Positions 35,714 to 44,382 of a stretch of 64,000 nt of DNA are shown here, piece after piece (the first letter of the stretch is position 1; every line of letters starts with the position of its first letter). The position numbers and the translations under genes are program-made. The DNA comes from UKL13-3 sp943369665 (GTDB lineage: Bacteria > Bacteroidota > Bacteroidia > UKL13-3): the NCBI GenBank assembly GCA_943369665.1, contig CALRNX020000008.1, positions 62,001 to 126,000 of the forward strand, in the 5' to 3' direction. Below the pieces are notes generated by a model, which was not told the DNA's origin, ran no database searches, and saw nothing but the letters and a program-made list of their open reading frames with translations.

Positions 35714-35817
35714 TTTCTTGTCTTGTTGTTCTTAGTTGCGTCAATGAAACATCGCGTATCATCAAGAGAGTTCTTAATAGAAGAAAATCAATATTACTCA
35801 TTATGATTTCCCTCAAC
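35714..35817. repeat. Array segment R2, copy a (leader segment)
   Basis: About 104 bases nearly identical to 36652-36754 (TCAATGAAACATCGCGTATC in both). Confidence 0.8.
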
Positions 35818-35865
35818 ACATCTTGATTTTTTTCTAAAACTGTTCTCGTACGTATCGTAAAGCAC

Positions 35866-36333
35866 TTATGGACAAGTCTCTAAATCTATACTTTCTATTA
35901 AATATGTTCCACATAAATAGTCTATTCCTTCGTGTTTTTTATTAATTTTATTATGGTATTTCAACGTCAAAGCATATTTCGACTTCGAGTGCAAAGGATA
36001 ATTTCTAAAACTCTCATATTTGACTTTAATTATTGTCTTTGAAGCAGCTTTAATTTTGAACTTATTGTTGCTGGAAGGTCCCTCCTCAGACTTAACAATG
36101 GGGTTTATCAAAAGTCCATTGTTATCTTTAATTGAAAATTCAGAAAATAAATGGTGATCCGATATTACAACATCATTTAAAGAACGATTGTCAATCTCAA
36201 AAATTAGCACATAGATTTTACTCGTATCAATACATTGAGTACTTATTATTTTAATATGAACATCCGGTTGTTTTGGGTGTTCAAAACAAATAAAATTTAT
36301 CAAACTAGAAATAATGTTAAAAATTAGAGTCAT
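35866..36333 (-). CDS. Hypothetical protein with N-terminal hydrophobic segment
   Basis: 155 aa. The first 16 residues (MTLIFNIISSLINFIC) are a hydrophobic anchor or signal. The rest is mixed, with many Ser, Lys and Asn; it looks like a beta sandwich (VLIFEIDNRSLNDVVI, TIIKVKYESFRNYP). No family recognised. Its start overlaps the stop of the 88-aa ORF by one base (TAATG), so the two may be translated together. It could be the partner or immunity protein of the upstream ORF, which is inference from position only. Confidence 0.55.
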   Translation of the reverse strand: MTLIFNIISSLINFICFEHPKQPDVHIKIISTQCIDTSKIYVLIFEIDNRSLNDVVISDHHLFSEFSIKDNNGLLINPIVKSEEGPSSNNKFKIKAASKTIIKVKYESFRNYPLHSKSKYALTLKYHNKINKKHEGIDYLCGTYLIESIDLETCP

Positions 36334-36599
36334 TAGAATCGTCTTGGTACTACATAAAAGTACTTTTTAATTGATAATGTGTTTGTGATAGTACTGTAAT
36401 TTTGCCATGCTTCATAGGAATATTTACTAGTTAACTGTTTTGAATCAATTAATCCTCGATACCCAACATGGTACTTTCCTGAGTTTTCTATTGCATAATG
36501 ATATCCAGCTATTCCATCTCCATTATAATTTGGAGTATTATCTTCCCCGTGTTCAAGCGAACGTCTCGTTCGTGTGGCTTGGTCTGCATAGTTTTCCAT
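36333..36599 (-). CDS. Hypothetical 88-aa ORF starting in repeat segment R1
   Basis: The first 20 residues (MENYADQATRTRRSLEHGED) are encoded by repeat R1a, which also carries the ACGAACGAGACGTTCG hairpin. The rest is unique, with YNGDGIAGYHYAIENSGKYH and a basic C-terminus. No family recognised. The frame is closed immediately upstream by TAG TAA. Because the start is repeat-derived, the true start may be further in; coding status is uncertain. Confidence 0.4.
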   Translation of the reverse strand: MENYADQATRTRRSLEHGEDNTPNYNGDGIAGYHYAIENSGKYHVGYRGLIDSKQLTSKYSYEAWQNYSTITNTLSIKKYFYVVPRRF

Positions 36600-36670
36600 T
36601 TACTATTTATACTTCGTTGCAAAGAAACTCTTTCACAATGCTTTTTCCTACTTTCTTGTCTTGTTGTTCT
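36548..36670. repeat. Array segment R1, copy a
   Basis: 123 bases similar to 37312-37434 with about 8 differences, containing the stem CGAACG-TCT-CGTTCG and the ATG of the 88-aa ORF. Confidence 0.85.
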
Positions 36671-36754
36671 TAGTTACGTCAATGAAACATCGCGTATCAT
36701 CAAGAGAGTTATATAATAGAAGAAAATCAATATCATTCACTATGATTTCTCAAC
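36652..36754. repeat. Array segment R2, copy b
   Basis: About 103 bases similar to 35714-35817; overlaps the end of R1a, so R2 and R1 form one leader on the minus strand. Confidence 0.8.
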
Positions 36755-36774
36755 TCTACCTCTGCTATCATCTT

Positions 36775-36803
36775 CACACGGACGACACGTCCGCGTGAAC
36801 GGG
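36775..36803 (+). repeat. Hairpin element, inverted orientation with covarying stem
   Basis: CACGGACGACACGTCCGCGT: stem CGGACG-ACA-CGTCCG. In the two other copies (36558-36572 and 37322-37336, opposite orientation) the stem is CGAACG-AGA-CGTTCG. Both arms changed together. Confidence 0.7.
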
Positions 36804-36906
36804 GAATCGGTTCCTACTATCGTTTCTTTCCTCTAGCTATTTTTTACCTCAGTATTTCTTGCATTATAAAACAAAAATCCCCCATCTGCTTTGCGATGAG
36901 GGATTT
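36804..36906. repeat. Array segment R3, copy b (terminator segment)
   Basis: Similar to 35598-35698; ends in the stem AAATCCCCCATC / GATGAGGGATTT. Confidence 0.8.
36875..36906 (-). terminator. Terminator in array segment R3b
   Basis: Twelve-pair stem with one wobble, 18 bases after the stop of the 123-aa ORF, followed on the minus strand by TTTTGTTTT. Confidence 0.75.
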
Positions 36907-36923
36907 AAAAAAGATTAGGGACA

Positions 36924-37295
36924 TTAGTTTTCATTGCAAAAAAACTGAACGCAGAATGTATCATTACTATGATTATTAACTCTTACAATATAATCTCGCC
37001 CCTTATCTTTGAGAATGTGATCAGACACATTAATACTCCAGAATAAGGAGCAAGAGTCTATTCTCAACAGAACCAATTTATTTGGGGCGGAAGTCGCTAT
37101 ATCATGATACTCGATTACTTTATTTCCGTGATTCTCCCAGTCTTGATAAAATGTATCTACAATAGCATCAAAAGATAGCGCACTAAATTTTTTCTTCGCC
37201 CTGCACTCCGGTCCACAACTACTATTTCTTGTAAAGAAAAAGACAAGTCCACCTATTGTAAAAAAAGTATAAACCAACACTTTAAACGTTTTCAT
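36924..37295 (-). CDS. Hypothetical membrane-anchored small protein
   Basis: 123 aa. The N-terminus (VLVYTFFTIGGLVFFFTRN) is a transmembrane or signal segment, followed by a Cys-containing CGPECRAKKK. The rest is soluble with IEYHDIATSAPNKLVLL and a final FCVQFFCNEN. I know no family. It starts 6 bases after a 20-codon ORF that is encoded by repeat R1b, and is followed by the R3b terminator. It fits the position of cargo in a leader-cargo-terminator cassette. Confidence 0.55.
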   Translation of the reverse strand: MKTFKVLVYTFFTIGGLVFFFTRNSSCGPECRAKKKFSALSFDAIVDTFYQDWENHGNKVIEYHDIATSAPNKLVLLRIDSCSLFWSINVSDHILKDKGRDYIVRVNNHSNDTFCVQFFCNEN

Positions 37296-37300
37296 CTTAT

Positions 37301-37363
37301 TTAAAATTTCCCGCGTTCACGCGAACGTCTCGTTCGTGTGCCTTGGTTTGCATAGTTTTCCAT
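37301..37363 (-). CDS. 20-codon leader ORF in repeat R1b
   Basis: MENYANQGTRTRRSRERGKF followed by TAA, 5 bases before the start of the 123-aa gene. Its first residues equal those of the 88-aa ORF at 36599 except for two changes. It is encoded by the same repeat and includes the hairpin element. It may be a leader peptide or only a by-product of the repeat. Confidence 0.35.
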   Translation of the reverse strand: MENYANQGTRTRRSRERGKF

Positions 37364-37434
37364 TTACTATTTATACTTGGTTGCAAAGAAACTCTTTCAC
37401 AATGCTTTTTCCTACTTTCTTGCCTTGTCGTTCT
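37312..37434. repeat. Array segment R1, copy b
   Basis: 123 bases similar to 36548-36670; upstream of the 123-aa ORF on the minus strand. Confidence 0.85.
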
Positions 37435-37503
37435 CCACAGCACGAAAGAGAAGAAGACGTTTAAGTAAGCATCGGATAAAGACTGATAATTAGCTTATCC
37501 ATA

Positions 37504-37542
37504 AAAAAATCCTCCACTCAACGAATTGAATGGAGGATTTTT
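37504..37542 (-). terminator. Rho-independent terminator after the T9SS protein
   Basis: AAAATCCTCCA pairs with TGGAGGATTTT with a 14-base loop, both ends A/T-rich; it starts 18 bases after the stop at 37560. Confidence 0.8.
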
Positions 37543-37559
37543 CACAATAAATTTTCTAT

Positions 37560-39959
37560 TTATTTCCCGCTCACCATAAACTTCAATGTTTTGCTTCCGC
37601 TTGCATTGCTGATGGTGCAGAAGTATACACCATTGTTTAAACTTTCGGTTGATAATGTTTCGTTAAATTGAGTTCCACGAACAGTACGTGTTGAAATTAC
37701 TTTACCCAATAGATCTACTACGGTAATCGTGATCGGTTGTGTTTTTACAAAATTACCCGACACCGTAATATAACTCGATGCAGGATTTGGATACACTGCC
37801 AATTGAGCAAAGTTCATTTCATTTTCGTTCACACCTACATTTATCGTATCAACCACCACAACAGTACGTATTGCAGAATCAGCATTGCCCCATGCATCCA
37901 CCACTTTGTATTTAAGCTCGTACGTTCCAATTGCCGCTGTATTTACCGTTCCTGTTGTTACAATATTGGCAGAGATATCACCATCAATATTATCCATTGC
38001 TGTTGCACCTGCATCTGCATATGCACCTGAACCTACATCAACTGTATCCGGATTGTTTCCAAGCAAAGTGATTACCGGAGCTTCGTTATCAATCTGACTG
38101 AAATCTGCATCGTTTGAATCGCGAGGAATCATTTTAAAATTACCGTTGGCAAAATACATTGGACCTTGAATATAGCCCATTAACATTCCTTCTTTTACAA
38201 GTTTATTCCATCCTTTAAAGTCAGGACTCAAATCATCCACACGAAGGCCAGAGGCTGGGTTGGTCATCTTATTTTTCAAAGCAAACTCTCCAAAATCGCT
38301 GGTTGGTCCGTCAGGGTTTTCACTCATTACTACAACTGAATCAAAACGCATCAACACACCCTCATAATGACGAGAATATGCAACTCTGTTCAGGGCAAAT
38401 GAATCAAGCGATAAGGTTGTTTCAAAAGGAGGAAGGTTATTTCCTGAAGAAACTACCGAACCTAAAATATTATACAAATTGGTGGTATTAAACGTTTCGC
38501 CAACAGTTGCACGGGTAATCACTACAGAGTCACCTACTTTCCATCCATTGGTAATACCATTGGTGCCTTTTTGAATAAAGATCGCACTGTTTGGCCCTGT
38601 TCCAGCTTGCACAGTGAGCATGGCTCCAAAGTCGCCCGTTACAACCGCAGGTACATTGATATTAAGCAATGAGTCGCCCGCCCAAATAGATGCACCACTC
38701 GCTGCATTGCTGTATTGTAATTGTTGAACACTGTTCACACCATCAACTGTTATATAAAAACTACGACCAACTGTTAGAGGATCAGGGAAAAAAGTTTGAC
38801 GATCTTTTTTGTCTTCAGCTCTTACCCAATACGTAAATACACCTTCTGTTCCAACAGGATTTACTTTACCCACATAATAGTTAGGGAAAGAAGGCACTGC
38901 TGTCATTGCAACCGAATCCAATTGATTTGGAGTTGCAGGTGATTTGTAATATAAATACTGTGCTTTTAATGTGGTATCTCCAACAGTGGTTTCCACAGTA
39001 ATATTCAACGTGTCTGTAATTTTAGCAATGATCGGATTGCGGTTAACGAATTTCACAATAGGAGGACATGATGAACACACTTTGAAATCGGTAGGGTAAA
39101 TTGGTATAATACCATAACGCTGAACACCATTTGCTGCATATTCTGTTACAATACCTCTGATATACTCCAAACGTGTTCCGATTGGTGGTGGTTGGAAAGT
39201 ATTGGCAATTTTAGGAACAGTATCTTCATTATCGTCTCTTCTAAAATATGCCGACATATCACGCACATCCAATACATTACCAAAATCGTCAATTACAGAC
39301 CAAAAAGAGCGGTTACCACTTGTCGTTATACTGTATACACTTACATTTTGAATACTTACTAATGTTCCTTCCCATTGCTCAGCAGTTTGTTTTTGCTGAA
39401 CCCAACCTGTATTCGGATTTCCCGTCATTAGGTCTCTTGCTTGAATCTCAGTGTATACCAATGTGTCTGGTGTCAATGAAACTTGTTCGATTGAGTTATC
39501 CCAATCCACATTATTACGAATCAGGTTAAACTGGGTTTCACCTTGAAAATCACGTATAACGCCTGTTACTCTTACTTTGTAGCCAACTACAAAATTATCA
39601 TAGAACTTTGCTTCGGCATTCAATTGTGCCAAGGTTAATCCCGAACCTGAAGGCTCGCACATAACCAACGCACCGCTCCATGGCCCTCCGCCCTTACGTT
39701 GAATATAAGCAGCTTTACGAGATGCAGATAAACCATAAATTTTTGGATTTGTGGCCACAATCCCTTCAAATCTAACCGTATCTCTGTAAGTAGAGTCTTT
39801 ATAGGGTGTGATATAATCCGGGAATGTATTTCCCACATTGCTCAACCTGGTTTGGTTTACAAATTGTATCGAATCGATCGGTAAGATCGGATACGGATTT
39901 TGAGCCTTGAGCATCACCGTTGCCCCAAGCATCATCATGGTTAGTAATCGTTTTTTCAT
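37560..39959 (-). CDS. T9SS-exported multidomain surface protein
   Basis: 799 aa. Signal peptide MMMLGATVMLKAQ. Residues 20-620 are repeated beta-sandwich modules with VRFEGIVATNPKIYGL (twice-seen nucleic-acid-binding OB-like strands) and KVRVTGVIRDFQGETQF, the pattern of DUF5689-like modules. Residues about 625-705 are a DUF5011/HYR-like domain (APVITLLGNNPDTVDVGSG, AMDNIDGDISANI). The last 85 residues are a type A T9SS domain (LAVYPNPASSYITVSGN to SGSKTLKFMVSGK). It is exported and surface-attached; the binding target is unknown. The next gene upstream ends in a similar domain. Confidence 0.85.
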   Translation of the reverse strand: MKKRLLTMMMLGATVMLKAQNPYPILPIDSIQFVNQTRLSNVGNTFPDYITPYKDSTYRDTVRFEGIVATNPKIYGLSASRKAAYIQRKGGGPWSGALVMCEPSGSGLTLAQLNAEAKFYDNFVVGYKVRVTGVIRDFQGETQFNLIRNNVDWDNSIEQVSLTPDTLVYTEIQARDLMTGNPNTGWVQQKQTAEQWEGTLVSIQNVSVYSITTSGNRSFWSVIDDFGNVLDVRDMSAYFRRDDNEDTVPKIANTFQPPPIGTRLEYIRGIVTEYAANGVQRYGIIPIYPTDFKVCSSCPPIVKFVNRNPIIAKITDTLNITVETTVGDTTLKAQYLYYKSPATPNQLDSVAMTAVPSFPNYYVGKVNPVGTEGVFTYWVRAEDKKDRQTFFPDPLTVGRSFYITVDGVNSVQQLQYSNAASGASIWAGDSLLNINVPAVVTGDFGAMLTVQAGTGPNSAIFIQKGTNGITNGWKVGDSVVITRATVGETFNTTNLYNILGSVVSSGNNLPPFETTLSLDSFALNRVAYSRHYEGVLMRFDSVVVMSENPDGPTSDFGEFALKNKMTNPASGLRVDDLSPDFKGWNKLVKEGMLMGYIQGPMYFANGNFKMIPRDSNDADFSQIDNEAPVITLLGNNPDTVDVGSGAYADAGATAMDNIDGDISANIVTTGTVNTAAIGTYELKYKVVDAWGNADSAIRTVVVVDTINVGVNENEMNFAQLAVYPNPASSYITVSGNFVKTQPITITVVDLLGKVISTRTVRGTQFNETLSTESLNNGVYFCTISNASGSKTLKFMVSGK

Positions 39960-40018
39960 CTTTATTCTATTGGTTAATTGTTGTTATTTATTTTTTGTTC
40001 TCTTCTCGTATCTAATTA

Positions 40019-42115
40019 TTATTTCATCACCGCGAATTTCCCTACTTCAATATTGCCTGTTTTGGTATCGGTTACGGTAAACAAATATACACCTGTTGAG
40101 ATGGTCGTTTTCGAATTTGACAAAAGATCCCATGCATGTTCGCCACCCGAAAATACCATTTTTCCCTCATTTCCATATACTTCAAACCATTTTGAATCTG
40201 CCCCCTGGTATGTGGCTGCATCATGGAGCAAGGTAGCAACTAAGTCGCCATTGCTGGTGTATACCTGAATGGTGGCTTGTGCGGGCAAATTGGTAAAGTA
40301 AATTTTTTGTGTACGTGATGTGGTTCCATCCCAGGCAGCTGTTGTTTTATATGGATTGGGGTATACACCAACATGTGGTTTTCCTTTTTTATCAATTTGT
40401 TGTGTTTGCGCACCGGCAAATACCCGGTACTCATTCTCCGTGAACGATGATTCCAATTCATCGATCTTTAATATTTTATCTCCTTTATCAAATGCTGTTA
40501 CCACAAACTGGTATTGCCACCCGTTTAACAAATTATCCATGGTGTATTTAAACCGATAGGTAACCGGGTCTCCATCAAACGTAACCGGATCGGCTAATTG
40601 AATGGCGTCAAATCCATTATTGAATCCCATTGCATTTCCGGTGGAATCCCACTGCGCGATCAGGTTATTGTCTGCAGCGAGGTTTTGATCGAGATCGTCT
40701 CCCGGATTGGTGCGATACAATCGGAAACCTTCAAAATCTTTTTGACGGGTGATTGGATCCACCGATTCCATGGCCGATGCATCCCAATAGATTTCCACTT
40801 TGTTATCCGAAGGTACAATTTTCATTTTGGGCGATGTCGGAGGTTCCGGCAATACAAACCGATCCAATATTCCATTACCATTTATATCTAATATCGAATC
40901 GTATTTTCCATCCTCGTTTACATCTTCTCCAACATAAGTAGCTCTTACTCTCGTAAAATTCTCCGTTAACGTAGCCCTCGATTCCGGTGTCGATAAGATC
41001 GAATTCCCAGAAACCTGCTTTACTGTTTTGGGAGCACATACGTAAGCCACTGCATAATTAAATTTTTCACCAGGAGCCACAGATGGAATAGGACCTGCCG
41101 TAACCAATTGGATCCAGTTGGCGGGTGGACCATTAAAAGGACCATTGCTACCATATATTTGTGCCGAGTCATTACCGGCTATCATTTTATCGTAACGGCC
41201 CAAATCGTCAGCAGGTTTGGTAAACTCCGGAAATACCGAAGTGAAGTTCCAGAAATTATAATTCACCCTTGGTGCACTGTAACCTCTTGATGTAAATGTA
41301 TCGGGCTTGTCAGGGTTAAAAAACATTCCCCTCCAGTCCATTCCCAAAAATTGCATGGCACCATACGATTGAATATAATTTGCGTCATCGGCTGTATTAT
41401 CTCCCAGCCAGGCATAAATGGCTTTGTATTTGGTATCAACACCATTTTTTCCTTTCGCAAAAAAAGCAGTTCCCGCATCACGCGTTTGGTTCACATTGCG
41501 CACTACCAGATCGGCCCATTGTCCTGTCCAAACTGAGTCCCAGGTTACATTCGAATTATTGGTGATCTCGTAATTGCAAATCACAAAAAAATCGGCAAAC
41601 TGAAAATTCCAGGCATAACTTTCCAATCGAACAGATGCCTTGAGTGGATTATCATGCCCTGAAATTGGTTGTTGTGTTCCAGGCACAACAGTATTGGAGT
41701 CCGTCAGTTGAAATACAAAATCCTGATGAGAGATTGCGGAAGCCGAGTAGTTTGCGTTACTGGTTAATTTAGAACGTTCGGTGGGGGCTGCAGTAGCGGT
41801 AAATTCATAACCAGAACCTCCCGTAGAATACCCGGAAGAGGCATCAAAAGCACTGGTAGAAACAAGTTTTTGTCCATTGACAATGGCACCGATCCAGAAA
41901 CCCGACTCGAATAAATGTTCAAGACCCTTTTGCGGATACGCCATTGACTCAGGTCCTTGAACATTGCTTCTTACCGTTGGCCTGCCAACGGTACCCACAG
42001 TACTCAACGTTAACTTTATACGACCCTGGCTTGTTGTTTTTTGCTGAAACCCAACCTGAGCAAATAATTGTTGCCCGGCTAACAATAAAAAATAAACGTA
42101 AAAATATTTCCTCAT
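40019..42115 (-). CDS. T9SS-exported surface protein with calcium-type motif
   Basis: 698 aa. Signal peptide VYFLLLAGQQLFAQ. The middle has DVNEDGKYDSILDINGNGIL at about residues 405-424, a dockerin/EF-hand-like calcium loop, then a fibronectin III-like part (KMKIVPSDNKVEIYWDASA). Strands such as KTTAAWDGTTSRTQKIYFT and QATIQVYTSNGDLVATLLH form a FlgD-like Ig module; the final STGVYLFTVTDTKTGNIEVG and GKFAVMK is a T9SS-type end. Secreted surface protein of unknown ligand. Same strand as the 799-aa gene with 59 bases between them, so likely co-transcribed. Confidence 0.82.
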   Translation of the reverse strand: MRKYFYVYFLLLAGQQLFAQVGFQQKTTSQGRIKLTLSTVGTVGRPTVRSNVQGPESMAYPQKGLEHLFESGFWIGAIVNGQKLVSTSAFDASSGYSTGGSGYEFTATAAPTERSKLTSNANYSASAISHQDFVFQLTDSNTVVPGTQQPISGHDNPLKASVRLESYAWNFQFADFFVICNYEITNNSNVTWDSVWTGQWADLVVRNVNQTRDAGTAFFAKGKNGVDTKYKAIYAWLGDNTADDANYIQSYGAMQFLGMDWRGMFFNPDKPDTFTSRGYSAPRVNYNFWNFTSVFPEFTKPADDLGRYDKMIAGNDSAQIYGSNGPFNGPPANWIQLVTAGPIPSVAPGEKFNYAVAYVCAPKTVKQVSGNSILSTPESRATLTENFTRVRATYVGEDVNEDGKYDSILDINGNGILDRFVLPEPPTSPKMKIVPSDNKVEIYWDASAMESVDPITRQKDFEGFRLYRTNPGDDLDQNLAADNNLIAQWDSTGNAMGFNNGFDAIQLADPVTFDGDPVTYRFKYTMDNLLNGWQYQFVVTAFDKGDKILKIDELESSFTENEYRVFAGAQTQQIDKKGKPHVGVYPNPYKTTAAWDGTTSRTQKIYFTNLPAQATIQVYTSNGDLVATLLHDAATYQGADSKWFEVYGNEGKMVFSGGEHAWDLLSNSKTTISTGVYLFTVTDTKTGNIEVGKFAVMK

Positions 42116-42617
42116 ATATTATCAATGCAAATATGCGGGATTTGAACCAATAAAAAGCACATGTTCAACACATATTCAGCACATCATAATTATTTAATAT
42201 TCAATAACCTTTTATACAAGGTTGAGAACCAGAACCAAATCACTATCAGGCAGCTGCAAACAATAGTATTCACAGGGCATACAACGATTTGACACAAAAC
42301 GAACAGCTAGTAAAACCAAAACGGATTACCCCAAAATAAATGTTAAGAAATTATTATTCCGCATAATATGGTTGAATGCAAAATTGAAAATCAGTAAGGT
42401 AACGAATCATTGTGCAAAACACAAATTGGAAAGTGTGGAGAAAATAACCATGATGCTTAACCTTTTACGAATACCACCCACAAGTAATACACATGCTGTA
42501 CACACAAAAAACAAACAGTGTGCATAAGTCGTTTGACGGAGGTCGTCCATTCTAAAAAAGGAATAACAGACCTATATTTGAGACGTACTGCAAGACCTAA
42601 AGAGCAGGCGACAGAAA
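42116..42617. other. Intergenic region upstream of dnaB
   Basis: About 500 bases with no gene. It holds a -7 box (TATATTTG at 42573), a weak inverted repeat TTGTG-CAAAA-CACAA near 42411-42425 and one TTATGCACA box on the minus strand at 42519-42527. Otherwise AT-rich, no tRNA. Confidence 0.6.
42573..42580 (+). promoter_or_regulatory. -7 promoter box of dnaB
   Basis: TATATTTG, perfect TAnnTTTG, 37 bases before the dnaB ATG. No TTG at the expected -33 distance. Confidence 0.5.
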
Positions 42618-44147
42618 ATGGCCGAACCGATTACCAATAAAAGAAAGACAACCCGTTCTATAGATATAAAATCAGTGATGGAGGGAGGAAAAGTACCACC
42701 TCAGGCACTTGATCTGGAAGAAGCTGTATTGGGAGCTTTGATGCTCGAAAAAAATGCCATTACAGTGGTAGCCGATATTTTAAAACCCGAAAGTTTTTAC
42801 AAAGAAGCACACGTTCATATTTTTCAATCCATCAAGGACCTGTTTAGCAATGCTCAACCCATTGATATCTTAACAGTAACCTCCGATCTGCGTAAGAAAG
42901 GATTGTTGGATATAGTGGGCGGTGCATACTATATCACTTCCTTAACCAACCGGGTAGCATCGGCAGCCAATATTGAATACCATGCCCGTATCGTGGCCCA
43001 AAAATTCATTCAGCGTGAGCTGATCCGTATTGCAAGTGAAATTCAAAAAGAAGCATTTGAGGAATCGAGTGATGCCTTTGAATTACTGGATAGTGCCGAA
43101 CGTAAATTGTTTGAAGTATCGCAGGGAAATATTAAACGCGACTACAAACAAATGAACTACGTGATCAAAGAAGCGATCAAAGAGATTGAGTCGATGAAGG
43201 ATAAGGAAGGTGGTCTCACCGGAATCCCTTCAGGATTTACTCGTTTGGACCGGATCACTTCGGGTTTTCAAAAATCGGATCTGGTTATTTTGGCGGCAAG
43301 GCCGGGGATGGGTAAAACAGCAATGGTACTTTCCATTGCACGGAATGCATCCTTAAATTCAGATATTCCAAAAGCAATTGCCATTTTTTCACTGGAGATG
43401 AGCAGTAAGCAATTGGTAACGCGTATGATCAGCGGGGAAGCCGAAATTACAGGAGAAAAACTCAAAAAAGGCCAGCTTGCCGAACATGAATGGCAACAAT
43501 TGAATACCAAAATTGCCCGGCTAAACGAAGCGCCTATTTTTATTGACGATACTCCGGCTCTTTCGATCTTTGAGTTACGCAGTAAATGCCGCAGGTTAAA
43601 AGAGCAAAACAATATCGAAATGATCATCATCGATTACCTGCAGTTGATGCGTGGCGATGATGCCAACAATAAAAACGGAAACCGTGAGCAAGAGGTAAGT
43701 TATATTTCCCGTTCCTTAAAAGCTTTGGCCAAAGAACTGGATGTTCCGGTTATTGCCTTGGCTCAGTTAAGTCGTGCCAGTGAAAAACGCGGAGCGGCTG
43801 CCATTCCGATGCTCTCGGATTTGAGGGAATCCGGTTCCATTGAACAGGATGCCGATATGGTAATGTTTATTTACCGTCCGGAGTATTACAAAATTTCGGA
43901 GTTTGAAGATGGCAGTTCAACGCATGGTGTTGCCGAATTGCATATTGCCAAACACCGTAACGGGGCATTGGATAATGTAAGGTTGCGTTTTGTGCATGAA
44001 TATACCAAGTTCCAGGATTTAACGGAATTCGAATACCAGGCCGACCCAGGCATGCTAACCGATAACCCCGGAACCATCACCATCAGCTCAAAGTTGAATG
44101 ATTGGGATAGTCGGGAAGATGACGATTTTACTCCGGCTCCTTTTTAA
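42618..44147 (+). CDS. dnaB: Replicative DNA helicase
   Basis: 509 aa. DnaB hexamer unwinds DNA at the replication fork. N-terminal domain: PPQALDLEEAVLGALMLEK, with ANIEYHARIVAQKFIQREL as the linker helix. The RecA-type ATPase has Walker A LAARPGMGKTAMVLS, Walker B IEMIIIDYLQLM, and PVIALAQLSRASEKR with the arginine finger region. LRESGSIEQDADMVMFIYRPEYY is the family's C-terminal signature. No intein or insertion. A Bacteroidota-type C-terminal acidic tail follows (DSREDDDFTPAPF). Isolated in this window; not beside dnaC or rplI. Confidence 0.97.
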   Translation: MAEPITNKRKTTRSIDIKSVMEGGKVPPQALDLEEAVLGALMLEKNAITVVADILKPESFYKEAHVHIFQSIKDLFSNAQPIDILTVTSDLRKKGLLDIVGGAYYITSLTNRVASAANIEYHARIVAQKFIQRELIRIASEIQKEAFEESSDAFELLDSAERKLFEVSQGNIKRDYKQMNYVIKEAIKEIESMKDKEGGLTGIPSGFTRLDRITSGFQKSDLVILAARPGMGKTAMVLSIARNASLNSDIPKAIAIFSLEMSSKQLVTRMISGEAEITGEKLKKGQLAEHEWQQLNTKIARLNEAPIFIDDTPALSIFELRSKCRRLKEQNNIEMIIIDYLQLMRGDDANNKNGNREQEVSYISRSLKALAKELDVPVIALAQLSRASEKRGAAAIPMLSDLRESGSIEQDADMVMFIYRPEYYKISEFEDGSSTHGVAELHIAKHRNGALDNVRLRFVHEYTKFQDLTEFEYQADPGMLTDNPGTITISSKLNDWDSREDDDFTPAPF

Positions 44148-44213
44148 GCACCTTTAAACCTTTATCTTTAAATTTCAAACTTTCGAGAGAGAACACAAGG
44201 ATGGCTAATTAAA

Positions 44214-44241
44214 CAGTATCGCTTCTTCAGTATCGCTTCTT
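44214..44241 (+). repeat. Tandem 14-mer
   Basis: CAGTATCGCTTCTT occurs twice, directly adjacent, 140 bases before the CAP-domain gene. Confidence 0.9.
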
Positions 44242-44382
44242 AATTTAATTCCTGGTTTATCAATCTCTTTTGGTGTTTCTTATAATAGTTTGCTTCATAT
44301 TCTTAATATTGTAGCTTAGCAAAATCATTCATGTTAATTTAGATTTCCCAACTAAACTATTAAACTATCACGTCATAAAATC

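Larger units (their letters stand above)
35483..35865. other. Intergenic stretch with repeat segments R3a and R2a
   Basis: No gene between clpC and the ORF at 35866. It holds two segments that recur at 36.6-36.9 kb: 35598-35698 (R3a, ending in a terminator hairpin) and 35714-35817 (R2a). See the array findings. Confidence 0.7.
36600..36923. other. Intergenic stretch between array ORFs
   Basis: No gene. It contains the end of R1a, R2b, a plus-orientation copy of the hairpin element (36775-36803) and R3b with its terminator. Confidence 0.7.

Noticed and set aside
42519..42527. DnaA box and possible replication origin upstream of dnaB
   Set aside because: A single TTATGCACA match in AT-rich sequence is expected by chance; there is no cluster of boxes or a dnaA gene.
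43268..43630. Open frame of 120 codons on the minus strand inside dnaB
   Set aside because: Antisense to the helicase core, which is certain.
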